DNA from: Bacteroidales bacterium
GTDB lineage: Bacteria; Bacteroidota; Bacteroidia; Bacteroidales; UBA932
Direction of reading: 5' to 3'
DNA length: 64,000 nt
Assembly: GCA_024402115.1 (NCBI GenBank)
Contig: JAKSJQ010000004.1
Span: 1-64,000 of the forward strand
Shown: in pieces, positions 35,765 through 43,963 of the stretch
How positions within the stretch are numbered: position 1 is the first letter of the stretch
How the letters are laid out: every line of letters begins with the position of its first letter
The notes under the pieces: generated by a model
The model's database searches: none
Seen by the model: only the letters and a program-made list of their open reading frames with translations
What the model was told of the DNA's origin: nothing
Position numbers and translations under genes: made by a program

Positions 35765-35942
35765 GGCCGGAGGGGATGGTATACCCAATCTGAGGGTCTG
35801 GCCAACCCACGGCCTGATAGAGTGGGAGGGGCCCGCAGGATACAAGTTATCGCACAGCGATGACGCAGGAGACTGTGGGAAGGTCGACGAGGCACAAGGT
35901 GCCGAGGAGTCCCGAAGATGGGTCATACCTTCCTCTCCGGCC
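35765..35942. ncRNA. Unassigned structured element closed by a 21-bp helix
   Basis: Beginning on the base after the uvrA2 stop, 35765-35776 pairs with 35931-35942 (12 bp, one G-U), then 35778-35782 with 35925-35929 (5 bp), then 35783-35786 with 35920-35923 (4 bp). Only one T-T mismatch and one bulged C interrupt it. The 133-base interior folds locally: ATCGC-ACA-GCGAT (35849-35861) and GGCAC-AAG-GTGCC (35891-35903), plus a possible CACAG/CTGTG stem (35853-35857 with 35873-35877). No open frame of note covers it. It lacks the signatures of RNase P, tmRNA, SRP or common riboswitches that I know. It could be a ncRNA, a 3'-UTR element of the arg operon, or a mobile palindrome; the strand is undecided. 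Confidence 0.5.
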
Positions 35943-35997
35943 GCGCAGTCCCGCAGTACGCCCGAAAGTATAGCATTGATAGTCAAATAGATAACAG

Positions 35998-36031
35998 ACG
36001 GACGGCTCCCCCGAATCGGGGAACCGTCCGT
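35998..36031. terminator. Strong hairpin between convergent uvrA2 and activase genes
   Basis: An 8-bp stem (ACGGACGG with CCGTCCGT) plus four C-G pairs closes on a short loop, with 2x2 mismatches between the stems. Neither side has a run of T, so it is an imperfect intrinsic terminator; it may serve both convergent operons. The rest of 36032-36120 shows only an 8-base direct repeat (GAAGCATC) and no gene. Confidence 0.45.
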
Positions 36032-36120
36032 ATTGGATATCGCTATGAATCAGAGCGTTACGACCTAGAAGCATCAGCGAGTTACTGTTACCGAAGCATC
36101 ATTATGTCGCAATGCATAGG

Positions 36121-37032
36121 CTAGCCGCCGATGGTGGCGGTGATGCCGTGAGCTGCAAACTGATCTATGCAGCGCTGAAGCACCTCGGCAGAAGGAGTCG
36201 TGAGCTCATAGTGCTCAGGATTGTACTCGGTCCACATCCTCTCATGCTTGCCCTTTCCTATGTCGTGGTAAGCGAGGAGATTGACCTCCTTTCTCTTCCA
36301 TGAGGTAGAGGCAAGGAAAGCTGCGGATGCCTCGATGTTGGCCTCGTCTGCATTCACCTCGTTGATGAGCGGGATCCTGATGAAGAAGTCGCATCCCATG
36401 TCGGCGATCATCCTGATGTTCTCGAGTATGGTCTCGTTAGGAACGCCTGTCCAGAACTTATGCTTCTGGGAATCCATGTGCTTGAGGTCCACGAGGAAGA
36501 GCTCGCAGTTCTGAGCGACCTCCCTGACGACCTCCTTGCTGGCGAAGAGAGTAGTGTCCACTGCCCTGTGGAAACCCCTGCGGCCAAGTTCCTTGAGAAT
36601 CTCGATGCAGTATTCGGCCTGCATGAGAGGCTCGCCTCCGCAGAGCGTCACTCCGCCGCCGCTGGTCTCCATCACTCCCCTTTCCTTCTCCACTACGGCC
36701 ATCAGCTCGTCCATGTCCCAGACCTTTCCGGTCATCTCCATCGCGAGCGTAGGGCACTCCTGCGCGCATTTGCCGCAGCAGATGCACTGGTTGGAAGTAG
36801 GAACGATGCCATCAGCGGTGAGCTTGATCGCACCGACCGGGCAGGCCTCGACACAGCTCTGGCAGCCTATGCACTTGGTCTTCTTATAGGATTTCTGCAT
36901 ATCAAGCGACCAACTCTCAGGGTTGTGGCACCACACGCAGCGGAGTGGACATCCCTTTAGAAAAATGGTGGTCCGGATTCCCGGACCATCATTCAGTGCA
37001 AAACGCTTGATATCGAATATCAGCTTGTTCAT
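36121..37032 (-). CDS. Radical-SAM glycyl-radical-enzyme activase (HypD-activating type)
   Basis: This 303-residue activase installs the glycyl radical on its partner enzyme. The radical-SAM cluster motif is GCPLRCVWCHNPES (CxxxCxxC, residues 28-35). An inserted ferredoxin-like domain with two more clusters follows (CIGCQSCVEACPVG about 54-67 and CICCGKCAQECP about 83-94), as in the activases of non-PFL glycyl-radical enzymes. GGGVTLCGGEPLMQ (about 126-139) is the SAM-binding strand. It lies 2 bases after the glycyl-radical enzyme gene, so it is the last gene of the operon and its partner is unambiguous. Confidence 0.92.
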   Translation of the reverse strand: MNKLIFDIKRFALNDGPGIRTTIFLKGCPLRCVWCHNPESWSLDMQKSYKKTKCIGCQSCVEACPVGAIKLTADGIVPTSNQCICCGKCAQECPTLAMEMTGKVWDMDELMAVVEKERGVMETSGGGVTLCGGEPLMQAEYCIEILKELGRRGFHRAVDTTLFASKEVVREVAQNCELFLVDLKHMDSQKHKFWTGVPNETILENIRMIADMGCDFFIRIPLINEVNADEANIEASAAFLASTSWKRKEVNLLAYHDIGKGKHERMWTEYNPEHYELTTPSAEVLQRCIDQFAAHGITATIGG

Positions 37033-37034
37033 TC

Positions 37035-39434
37035 TTAGATCTCAGAATTCTCAGTTCTTGCGATGACCTCGTTCTGGAGCTGGCAAGACATATCGTTGAA
37101 ATAGTCTGAGTAACCTGCAACCCTGACGAGGAGATCCTTGTAGTTCTCTGGGTTCTTCTGAGCCTCGAGGAGGGTCTCGCTGTCAACCACGTTAAACTGG
37201 ATGTGGTGACCGCCGAGTCTGAAGTACTCACGGATGAGGAGACCGAGCTTAGCCACGTCCTGATCCCTTCTGAGGAGGTTAGGAAGGAACCTCACGTTGA
37301 GGAGTGTTCCACCACCCTTGGTCTGATCGAGCTTACCGAGTGACCTTACCACTGAGGTAGGACCGTGAGAGTCTGAACCGTGTGCTGGTGAGGTACCGTC
37401 GCTGATTGCGAAGTGTGCGAAACGTCCGTTAGGAGTTGCACCGCAGACAGAGCCGAAGTAGTTGTGGCAGGTGGTAGAGAGCATGTTGAGCTGAGTCTTA
37501 CCACCGCGGGTGTTAGGATGATCCTTGATTGCGACTACGAGGTCGTCGTATACCTTAACTGCGATGTCGTCAGCGTATGGATCGTCGTTTCCGAAGAATG
37601 GAGTATGGTTGCGGATGTACAGACGCATCTTCTCCTCGCCCTCGAAGTTCTTGTCGCAGGCAGCGATGATCTCGTCCATGGTGTACTTCTTCTCCTCGAA
37701 GACATGCTTCTTGATGGTAGTGAAGCAGTCGGTGATGGTGCCGAGACCGGTACACTGGATATAGGTAGTGTTGTAACGTGCACCGCCGCTGTAGTAGTCC
37801 TTACCCTTCGCGATACAGTCATCGATGAAGAGGCTGAGGAAGGTTGCAGGAGCATAGAGAGAGAACATTCTCTCGATGTAGTTGTTGACGCCGAGCTTGA
37901 GGTTCACGAAGTAAACCATCTGCTTGTGCCATGCATCGTAGAGCTCCTCATAAGACTTGAAGTTGCGTGGGTCACCAGTCTCAAGACCGATCTTCTTGCC
38001 GGTCTCAGGGTCGATACCGTTGTGGAGAGTGATCTCGAGGATCTTAGGAGTGTTGAGATAACCGGTGAGAAGATATGCCTCCTTACCGAAAGCACCAACC
38101 TCGATACAGCCTGAGCAACCGCCCTCGCGTGCATCCTCGAGAGACTTGCCCTGGTTGACGAGCTCCTGGACATAAGTGTCAGGGTTGAATACTGAAGGAT
38201 AGCCATGACCCTGACGGATCACCTTGATACCTGCGTGGAGGAACTCATCCGGAGTATTCTGTGCGATATGGATGCTGAGACCTGGCTGAAGCTCATGGAG
38301 CTCCTCCTGAATCTCGAGAGCCATGAATGAGATCTCGTTTGCGACAGCATTGCCGTCACGATCCACACCACCGATGTTGATGTTGGTGAAGTCGTTGTAT
38401 GTACCGGACTCCTTGGCGGTGATACCTACCTTTGGAGGTGCTGGCTGGTTGTTGAACTTGATCCAGAGACATGAGAGGAGTTCCTTAGCCTTCTCGCGGT
38501 CGAGAGTACCGTTCTCGATGCCCTTCTGATAGAATGGGAAGAGATGCTGGTCGATGTGACCAGGGTTCATAGAATCCCATCCATTGAGCTCGGTTACGGT
38601 TCCGAGGTGAACGAACCAGTAGGTCTGGATAGCCTCCCAATAGTCCCTAGGAGCGTTTGCAGGTACCCAGTGGCACACGTCTGCGATCTTCTCGAGCTCA
38701 GCCTTGCGCTTAGGGTCCTTCTCCTCTGCTGCCATCTTCTCAGCGAGCTCGGCATGGCGCTCTGCGAGGAGGATAGCTGCGTCGCATGAGATGTCCATAG
38801 CCTCGAGCTCCTGCTGCTTGTCGGTAGCCTCAGGATCGTTGATATAGTCGAGTGCATCGATAGCGGCGGCGATCTTCTTCTTGAGGTCGTTGAGACCCTG
38901 ATGATACATCTTTCCGTCCATTGCGGTATGACCAGCTGCACGCTGCTCCATGAACTCGGTGAACACACCTGCATGGTAAGCCTCCTCCCACTCCTTTGAC
39001 ACGTGGTTGAAGATTCTCTCGCGCTGGGTCTTGCCCTCCCAGTAAGGGATCACATCCTTTGCATAGGTATCGATGTCCTCCTGAGAGATGAAGTAAGGCT
39101 GGAGGTCACGAGTATTGAGAACATTGAGGTCCTCTACAGAGTGGCAGGTGAGCTCAGGGAAGGTAGGGACAGCCTTTGGCTTAGGTCCACGCTCGCCGAC
39201 GATGAGTTCGTCCTTGCCGATGTAGATGGTTCTCTTCTTGCAGATCTCATAGAAGTTCTTGGCCCTGAGGATCGCAATTGGATATTTACCATAATTCTCC
39301 TTATAGAACGCAGTCTCGATAAGAGCCCTCTCGATCGTGAGGGTAGCCGGAGTATCAAGGCTCTCCTGATGGAGTCTCTTGATTCGATCATTCATTCCCC
39401 CTTCGTTCTGGGGGTACTTGATAGGAAAATTCAT
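37035..39434 (-). CDS. hypD: Glycyl-radical dehydratase, probable trans-4-hydroxy-L-proline dehydratase
   Basis: This is a 799-residue glycyl-radical enzyme. The radical Gly is G774 in RVAGYSDYF and the thiyl Cys is C443 in GGCSGCIEVGAF with its base E445. The active-site residues I recall for Clostridioides difficile HypD (F152, H160, D278, S334, D339, F340, C434, E436, Y450, T645, G765) all recur at a constant offset of nine: F161, H169, D287, S343, D348, F349, C443, E445, Y459, T654, G774. HypD dehydrates 4-hydroxyproline to 1-pyrroline-5-carboxylate under anoxia. Two second-shell changes (EVGAF instead of ETGCF) leave room for a related substrate. pepP lies 28 bases upstream and the activase 2 bases downstream. 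A start at residue 14 (MNDRIKRL) is possible. Confidence 0.8.
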   Translation of the reverse strand: MNFPIKYPQNEGGMNDRIKRLHQESLDTPATLTIERALIETAFYKENYGKYPIAILRAKNFYEICKKRTIYIGKDELIVGERGPKPKAVPTFPELTCHSVEDLNVLNTRDLQPYFISQEDIDTYAKDVIPYWEGKTQRERIFNHVSKEWEEAYHAGVFTEFMEQRAAGHTAMDGKMYHQGLNDLKKKIAAAIDALDYINDPEATDKQQELEAMDISCDAAILLAERHAELAEKMAAEEKDPKRKAELEKIADVCHWVPANAPRDYWEAIQTYWFVHLGTVTELNGWDSMNPGHIDQHLFPFYQKGIENGTLDREKAKELLSCLWIKFNNQPAPPKVGITAKESGTYNDFTNINIGGVDRDGNAVANEISFMALEIQEELHELQPGLSIHIAQNTPDEFLHAGIKVIRQGHGYPSVFNPDTYVQELVNQGKSLEDAREGGCSGCIEVGAFGKEAYLLTGYLNTPKILEITLHNGIDPETGKKIGLETGDPRNFKSYEELYDAWHKQMVYFVNLKLGVNNYIERMFSLYAPATFLSLFIDDCIAKGKDYYSGGARYNTTYIQCTGLGTITDCFTTIKKHVFEEKKYTMDEIIAACDKNFEGEEKMRLYIRNHTPFFGNDDPYADDIAVKVYDDLVVAIKDHPNTRGGKTQLNMLSTTCHNYFGSVCGATPNGRFAHFAISDGTSPAHGSDSHGPTSVVRSLGKLDQTKGGGTLLNVRFLPNLLRRDQDVAKLGLLIREYFRLGGHHIQFNVVDSETLLEAQKNPENYKDLLVRVAGYSDYFNDMSCQLQNEVIARTENSEI

Positions 39435-39462
39435 TTCTTTATATGAAAATTATTGTAGTTGA

Positions 39463-40866
39463 TTAAAAGGTCTTGCCATTCTTCGCTGCAAGAACTTCCT
39501 CAATTGTCATCGGCTTCTTGATTGTGCCGAGGAGTCTAGGACCGTTCTCAGTGATTACATAGTCAAGCTCGTTTCTAAGGCCGGTGAAGTCCTTCCACTC
39601 CTCAACCTTGTCATAGTTGATGAACTCTGAGAACCTGTTCTCTGCGTGCCACATGTCGATGAGCTCAGGCATGAAATAGATACCTGGCTCCACTGTGAAC
39701 ACGAAACCTGGCTCGAGAGGACGAGCGAGGCGGAGAGACTTGAAGCCGAACTGCTTGCTCTTCTGCATGCCGCCGGTGTAACCTACATACTGCTCTCCGA
39801 GGTTCTCCATGTCATGGACGTCGAGTCCCATCATGTGACCGAGACCGCATGGGAAGAAGAGGGCGTATGCACCGCTCTCCGCAGCGTCAGCCGCGTTGCC
39901 CTTCATGAGGCCGAGGTCCTTCATTCCCTCAACGATCCTGGTTGCAGCGGCGATGTGCGCGTTGCGGAAAGGAACACCAATCTTGAGGGTGTCCACTGCA
40001 GCCTGGAAGCTGTCGAGGTGGATGTTATAGATAAGTTTCTGGCGCTCTGAGAAATCGTCTCCAACGGGGAATGTAGACGAAAGGTCGCCGGAATAATGTT
40101 CTGCGCTCTCCGCACCTGCGTCGACGAGGAAGAGGTCTCCGTCCTTTGCGGTGTGGATGAAACCATGGTTATGGAGCACATGACCATGGGTGGTCGCGAT
40201 GGTAGGGAAAGAGAGCGAAGTGCCCTCAGCCTCATTCGCGATCTGGAGGATTGCAGCTGCAACCTCTGCCTCATGCATGCCTGGCTTGATCATACGATAT
40301 GCTGCAATGTGCATGCGGGTACTGATGTCGACTGCCTTCTCGATCTCAGCGATCTCCTCAGCTGTCTTGTGGTTACGCATGTCGACCACAGCCTTGATAA
40401 GCTGTACGGAAGCCTTTGCCTTCTGCTCAGCAGGAGCGATTCCGAGGAGGTCGAGAAGCTGTACCTGGTGCTCGCCACGGTAAGGAGGGAGGAAATGGAT
40501 CTCACGTCCCTGAGCCTTAGCCTTTGCGAGATAAGTACCAAGTTCGCACATAGGAAGGGTGTCGCAGATACCTACGAGCGCGCTCTTCTCCTTCACGGTC
40601 GGCTGGGTACCGGTCCATACGATGTCGTCGATGGTAAGGTCGTTGCCGAAGATGATCTCCTTACCCTCATCGAGGTCCATCACCGCTGCAAGGCCAGCAT
40701 AGTCGAGTCCGAAATAATAGAGGAAGGTACTGTCCTGACGGAAGTGGTAGGTATTGTCCTCATAGTTCATTGCGCTCTCTCCGTTTCCGAGGAAGAGGAG
40801 CACGCCGCTGCCAAGCTCCTTCCTGAGGGCTGCCCTGCGGCTGATATATGTCTCTTTTGCGAACAT
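39463..40866 (-). CDS. pepP: Xaa-Pro aminopeptidase (M24B)
   Basis: Aminopeptidase P removes the residue before a proline or hydroxyproline at the N-terminus of peptides. The 467-residue protein has the N-terminal creatinase-like domain (1-165) and a pita-bread domain. Dimetal ligands are visible: LVDAGAES (Asp about 250), SGDLSSTFPVG (Asp about 261), CGLGHMMGLDVHD (His about 347), TVEPGIYF (Glu about 395), and the final Glu in GLRNELDYVIT (about 435). It lacks a signal peptide, so it acts in the cytoplasm on imported peptides. It lies between the M64 gene (2 bases) and the HypD-like gene, which suits processing of Pro/Hyp-rich peptides. Confidence 0.93.
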   Translation of the reverse strand: MFAKETYISRRAALRKELGSGVLLFLGNGESAMNYEDNTYHFRQDSTFLYYFGLDYAGLAAVMDLDEGKEIIFGNDLTIDDIVWTGTQPTVKEKSALVGICDTLPMCELGTYLAKAKAQGREIHFLPPYRGEHQVQLLDLLGIAPAEQKAKASVQLIKAVVDMRNHKTAEEIAEIEKAVDISTRMHIAAYRMIKPGMHEAEVAAAILQIANEAEGTSLSFPTIATTHGHVLHNHGFIHTAKDGDLFLVDAGAESAEHYSGDLSSTFPVGDDFSERQKLIYNIHLDSFQAAVDTLKIGVPFRNAHIAAATRIVEGMKDLGLMKGNAADAAESGAYALFFPCGLGHMMGLDVHDMENLGEQYVGYTGGMQKSKQFGFKSLRLARPLEPGFVFTVEPGIYFMPELIDMWHAENRFSEFINYDKVEEWKDFTGLRNELDYVITENGPRLLGTIKKPMTIEEVLAAKNGKTF

Positions 40867-40868
40867 GG

Positions 40869-42218
40869 TTATTTGGTGTAGTAGTCAATCATTCTTGAGA
40901 TAGCCCTCTGGCAGACAGGACAGAAGCCAGGAGCAGTATTGTTGAGCATGCGGCACTCCCTGTATGGACGCCAGCAGCCCTTTGCCATATAGCCTGCACC
41001 CTCGAAGAGGCCCACGACGTTGTCGTACTCAGGCTCGTCAGGGGTAGGAAGCGGTGTGCCCTCGGCAACCATGTCCGCCCACTTGGCGTTGAAGTCGGTC
41101 TGGTTGGTGATGTTAGGCTCCCAAGGCTCCACGCCTGCCGGATAGTAATCCTCATAAGCGACTGCAGAGGTGTAGTACTCGTCGCCGAGAGCTGCGAAGC
41201 TATGGCCGAACTCATGTACGAACACGATGTCCGAGAGTTCGTTGTCCGAAGTACCCATCGCGTAAGAGCCATAGATACCGCCACCGCCGTACTTGGTCTC
41301 ATTAGCGATGATCATGATGGTATCGAAGTTTGCGCCGGATACTACGGAAGCGATCTTCTTGTGGTTCTGGATGGTGAGATACCTGTCCTCGTAGAAGGTG
41401 TCGAACATCGAATCCATCGCGGTGTTGCGCCACTGTCCCCAGTTAGGGATGTCGACGCCCGGATCCTTCGAGATGCTCTGCACGAGCCATACGTTGAAGT
41501 CGTCGCGGCGGCTCTTGTACGGTTCGAGGGAGAAGAGGTATTCCATCATCCTCCTGGCGTCCTGACGAAGCTTCGGCATCTGCTTCTCGGTGTAGCCCTC
41601 ACCGGCGAACACGAGGTCCACCTTGTGCGAAGACTCACCCTTGTACTGGAGTGCCACTACGTTGTAGTTGTTGTCAGGACCAGGGATGATATGGGTATCC
41701 TCAGGATTGATGTCAAACTCGAAGAACTTCTCGAGCATGCCGGTGGCACGTACCCTCTGATAGAGGACGAAGTGCACCTTCTGCTTAGGGAAAGGCATCC
41801 ACACCGTCTGGTTGGCAGCCATCGACACCTCATCTGCCTGAGGAGTGGTACGCCATTCCTCGAAGAGCGTCGAGAAGCCCTTGGAGAAGACCAAGGTCTC
41901 CCCCACGAAGGCTTCGTAAAAATACTGGCCATAACCAGAGCGGTCGATCAGACTGTTAGGAGAACCTGACCAGCTCGCCTCCTTGTGGAGTTCCTCAAGG
42001 TAAGCATACTGCTCAGTACGGTTTCCTGCGAGGACGAGGTCTATGCGGAGACGCTCCTTCGCAAAATATGTATCGTAGTCAGGGTCGGCAGGGCTGAGGC
42101 TGCTGACGGTACCGTCGCCCACGACTGGCGCCACTGCAACTTCCTGTCCGTTGTTCCTGTGGCAAGCTGCCACTGTCATGATCGCCACCACGGCGAGAAT
42201 TATGTGCCTGAGTTTCAT
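40869..42218 (-). CDS. M64-family zinc metallopeptidase lipoprotein
   Basis: This is a 449-residue exported lipoprotein from MKLRHIILAVVAIMTVAAC (lipobox VAAC, Cys19). The M64 (IgA-peptidase-like) signature VHEFGHSFAALGDEYYT (HExGHxFxxLxDE, about residues 334-349) gives the zinc ligands and catalytic Glu. An N-terminal beta-rich domain (about 60-185) precedes the catalytic part, and a late Cys pair (CRMLNN...CPVC) may form a disulfide. The longer frame up to 42314 runs into the P5C dehydrogenase gene and would bury the signal peptide. It probably sits on the outer membrane or in the periplasm and makes the peptides that PepP and HypD then use. Confidence 0.88.
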   Translation of the reverse strand: MKLRHIILAVVAIMTVAACHRNNGQEVAVAPVVGDGTVSSLSPADPDYDTYFAKERLRIDLVLAGNRTEQYAYLEELHKEASWSGSPNSLIDRSGYGQYFYEAFVGETLVFSKGFSTLFEEWRTTPQADEVSMAANQTVWMPFPKQKVHFVLYQRVRATGMLEKFFEFDINPEDTHIIPGPDNNYNVVALQYKGESSHKVDLVFAGEGYTEKQMPKLRQDARRMMEYLFSLEPYKSRRDDFNVWLVQSISKDPGVDIPNWGQWRNTAMDSMFDTFYEDRYLTIQNHKKIASVVSGANFDTIMIIANETKYGGGGIYGSYAMGTSDNELSDIVFVHEFGHSFAALGDEYYTSAVAYEDYYPAGVEPWEPNITNQTDFNAKWADMVAEGTPLPTPDEPEYDNVVGLFEGAGYMAKGCWRPYRECRMLNNTAPGFCPVCQRAISRMIDYYTK

Positions 42219-42241
42219 TCGGGTTCTTAATCCTGAAAAAA

Positions 42242-43867
42242 TTATTTCATGTAAGCGTAACGGTAATCGGTAGGGCTCACGAGAGTCTCCTTGATGCAGC
42301 GTGGGAGGACCCAACGGATGAGGTTGTGCTCTCCACCTGCCTTATCGTTGGTACCTGATGCACGGCTGCCGCCGAATGGCTGCATACCTACGACTGCACC
42401 GGTAGGACGGTCGTTGATGTAGAAGTTACCTGCAGCATAGCGGAGCTGGTCGGTGATCTTCTCTACAGCAAGGCGATCCTTTCCGAATACTGAACCGGTA
42501 AGTCCGTATGGAGAAGTGGTGTCACAGAGCTTGACTGCCTCCTCAACCTTGTCGTCATCGTAAGGGTATACGGTGAGGACTGGACCGAAGATCTCCTCTT
42601 CCATGGTCTTGAAGTGAGGGTCGCAAGTCTCGATGACGGTAGGCTGTACGAAGTAACCTACGCTCTTGTCACGGCCACCGCCGATGACGATCTTCGCGTC
42701 AGCTGAAGACTCAGCATACTTGAGGTAGCTGTCAATGTTGTTCCAAGAAGCCTCGTCGATGACTGCGTTGATGAAGTTGCTTGCATCCTTAACATCACCC
42801 ATCTTGACCTCAGCTGCGAACTGCTGCATCTTCTCGAGAACTGCAGGCCAGAGGCTCTTAGGGATGTACATACGAGAAGCAGCAGAGCACTTCTGGCCCT
42901 GGAACTCGAATGCACCGGTGAATGCTGCATGAGCGACAGCAGCAACGTCTGCTGAAGGATGTACGAAGATGAAGTCCTTACCGCCGGTCTCACCTACGAG
43001 ACGAGGGTAGCTGACATACTTGTCGATGTTTGCGCCTACTGACTTCCAGAGGCTCTGGAAGGTACCGGTAGAACCGGTGAAGTGGATACCTGCGAGATGC
43101 TTGCTCTCACAGCAGATCCTACCGATGAGAGAACCCTTGCCAGGTACGAAGTTGATGACACCTGCAGGAACGCCAGCCTCCTCATAGAGCTTCATGAGGT
43201 AGTAGTTTGAAAGAAGCGAAGTGGTAGATGGCTTCCATACGGTGGTGTTACCCATGAGAGCAGGTGACATGTTGAGGTTAGACGCGATCGAAGTGAAGTT
43301 GAATGGGGTCACTGCAAGCACGAAGCCCTCGAGTGGACGATACTCTGCCGAGTCGATGATGCCCTGGCCGTTCTTAGGCTGGATCTGGTAGAGCTTGGTA
43401 GCGAAATGAACGTTGTAACGGAAGAAGTCAACGGTCTCGCAAGCTGAGTCGATCTCTGCCTGGAAGATGTTCTTGCTCTGGCCGAGCATGGTAGCTGCGT
43501 TGAGGATAGGACGGTACTTGGTAGCGAGGAGCTCACCGCACTTCATCATGATTGCGGCACGTACGGTCCAGTCGGTCTCAGACCAGGTCTTGCGAGCCTC
43601 CATTGCAGCGTCGATAGCCATCTGGATTTCCTTCTCGCCTGCCTGATGTACGTTTGCGAGTACATGCTGGTGATCGTGAGGGCAGACAACCTTTACGGTA
43701 TTACCGGTACGAATCTCCTTTCCGCCGATAATGAGCGGAATATCAAGAACTTCTGAGCTCTGACGAGCAAGCTCTGCATCAAGGGCGATACGCTCTGGTG
43801 AACCTGCGAGATAAGACTTTACCGGCTCGTTTGCCGGAGAAGGGAATGTTACGATAGCGTTTTTCAT
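42242..43867 (-). CDS. pruA: 1-pyrroline-5-carboxylate (glutamate semialdehyde) dehydrogenase
   Basis: This 541-residue aldehyde dehydrogenase is of the stand-alone P5CDH type, oxidising glutamate-gamma-semialdehyde (the open form of P5C) to glutamate with NAD. Catalytic Cys is in FQGQKCSAASRMY (about 327) and catalytic Glu in LVGETGGKDF (about 294). The NAD-binding TPFNFTSIASNLN and FTGSTGTFQ segments are also present. It is the first gene of the five-gene operon and sits behind a near-consensus promoter. No proline dehydrogenase is in the window, so its P5C would come from the HypD-like enzyme rather than from proline oxidation. Confidence 0.95.
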   Translation of the reverse strand: MKNAIVTFPSPANEPVKSYLAGSPERIALDAELARQSSEVLDIPLIIGGKEIRTGNTVKVVCPHDHQHVLANVHQAGEKEIQMAIDAAMEARKTWSETDWTVRAAIMMKCGELLATKYRPILNAATMLGQSKNIFQAEIDSACETVDFFRYNVHFATKLYQIQPKNGQGIIDSAEYRPLEGFVLAVTPFNFTSIASNLNMSPALMGNTTVWKPSTTSLLSNYYLMKLYEEAGVPAGVINFVPGKGSLIGRICCESKHLAGIHFTGSTGTFQSLWKSVGANIDKYVSYPRLVGETGGKDFIFVHPSADVAAVAHAAFTGAFEFQGQKCSAASRMYIPKSLWPAVLEKMQQFAAEVKMGDVKDASNFINAVIDEASWNNIDSYLKYAESSADAKIVIGGGRDKSVGYFVQPTVIETCDPHFKTMEEEIFGPVLTVYPYDDDKVEEAVKLCDTTSPYGLTGSVFGKDRLAVEKITDQLRYAAGNFYINDRPTGAVVGMQPFGGSRASGTNDKAGGEHNLIRWVLPRCIKETLVSPTDYRYAYMK

Positions 43868-43900
43868 ATTTAAATAGAATTAGTATTTCAATTTAGCCTT

Positions 43901-43932
43901 TAAATATAGGTATTTTCGGGCGAAGTACCAAA
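43901..43932 (-). promoter_or_regulatory. Promoter of the hydroxyproline-catabolic operon
   Basis: On the minus strand TTTG (43932-43929), a 20-base spacer, then TATATTTA (43908-43901), one base off the TAnnTTTG consensus, 33 bases before the pruA start. It separates this operon from the SusCD operon upstream. Confidence 0.65.
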
Positions 43933-43934
43933 TA

Positions 43935-43963
43935 ATCTAATTTATAATCATTCAAAATTAGAT
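43935..43963 (-). terminator. AT-rich hairpin at the end of the SusCD operon
   Basis: A 9-bp stem ATCTAATTT/AAATTAGAT with an 11-base loop overlaps the stop codon of the metallopeptidase gene and precedes the next promoter. It is weak in GC, so termination here is uncertain. Confidence 0.35.

Noticed and set aside
35765..35790. GGCCGG start reminiscent of an HDV-like ribozyme.
   Set aside because: The nested double-pseudoknot pairing and catalytic C segment are not present; the pairing found is a simple long-range helix.
35862..35881. GCAGGAGAC near GATGA resembles the B12 box of a cobalamin riboswitch.
   Set aside because: The upstream conserved blocks of that riboswitch are missing, no gene start follows downstream, and the segment lies in a convergent intergenic region.
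36068..36100. Direct repeat GAAGCATC spaced 25 bases apart, considered as a CRISPR remnant.
   Set aside because: Only two 8-base copies, no further units and no cas genes in the window.
35765..36120. RNase P RNA, tmRNA or SRP RNA.
   Set aside because: None of the universally conserved blocks (for example the RNase P AGGAAAGTCC-type or SRP GGAAG/AGCA cores) is present on either strand.
37035..39434. Annotation as plain pyruvate formate-lyase.
   Set aside because: PFL has two adjacent active-site cysteines; here there is a single thiyl Cys followed two residues later by Glu, the dehydratase pattern, and the activase has the extra ferredoxin domain.
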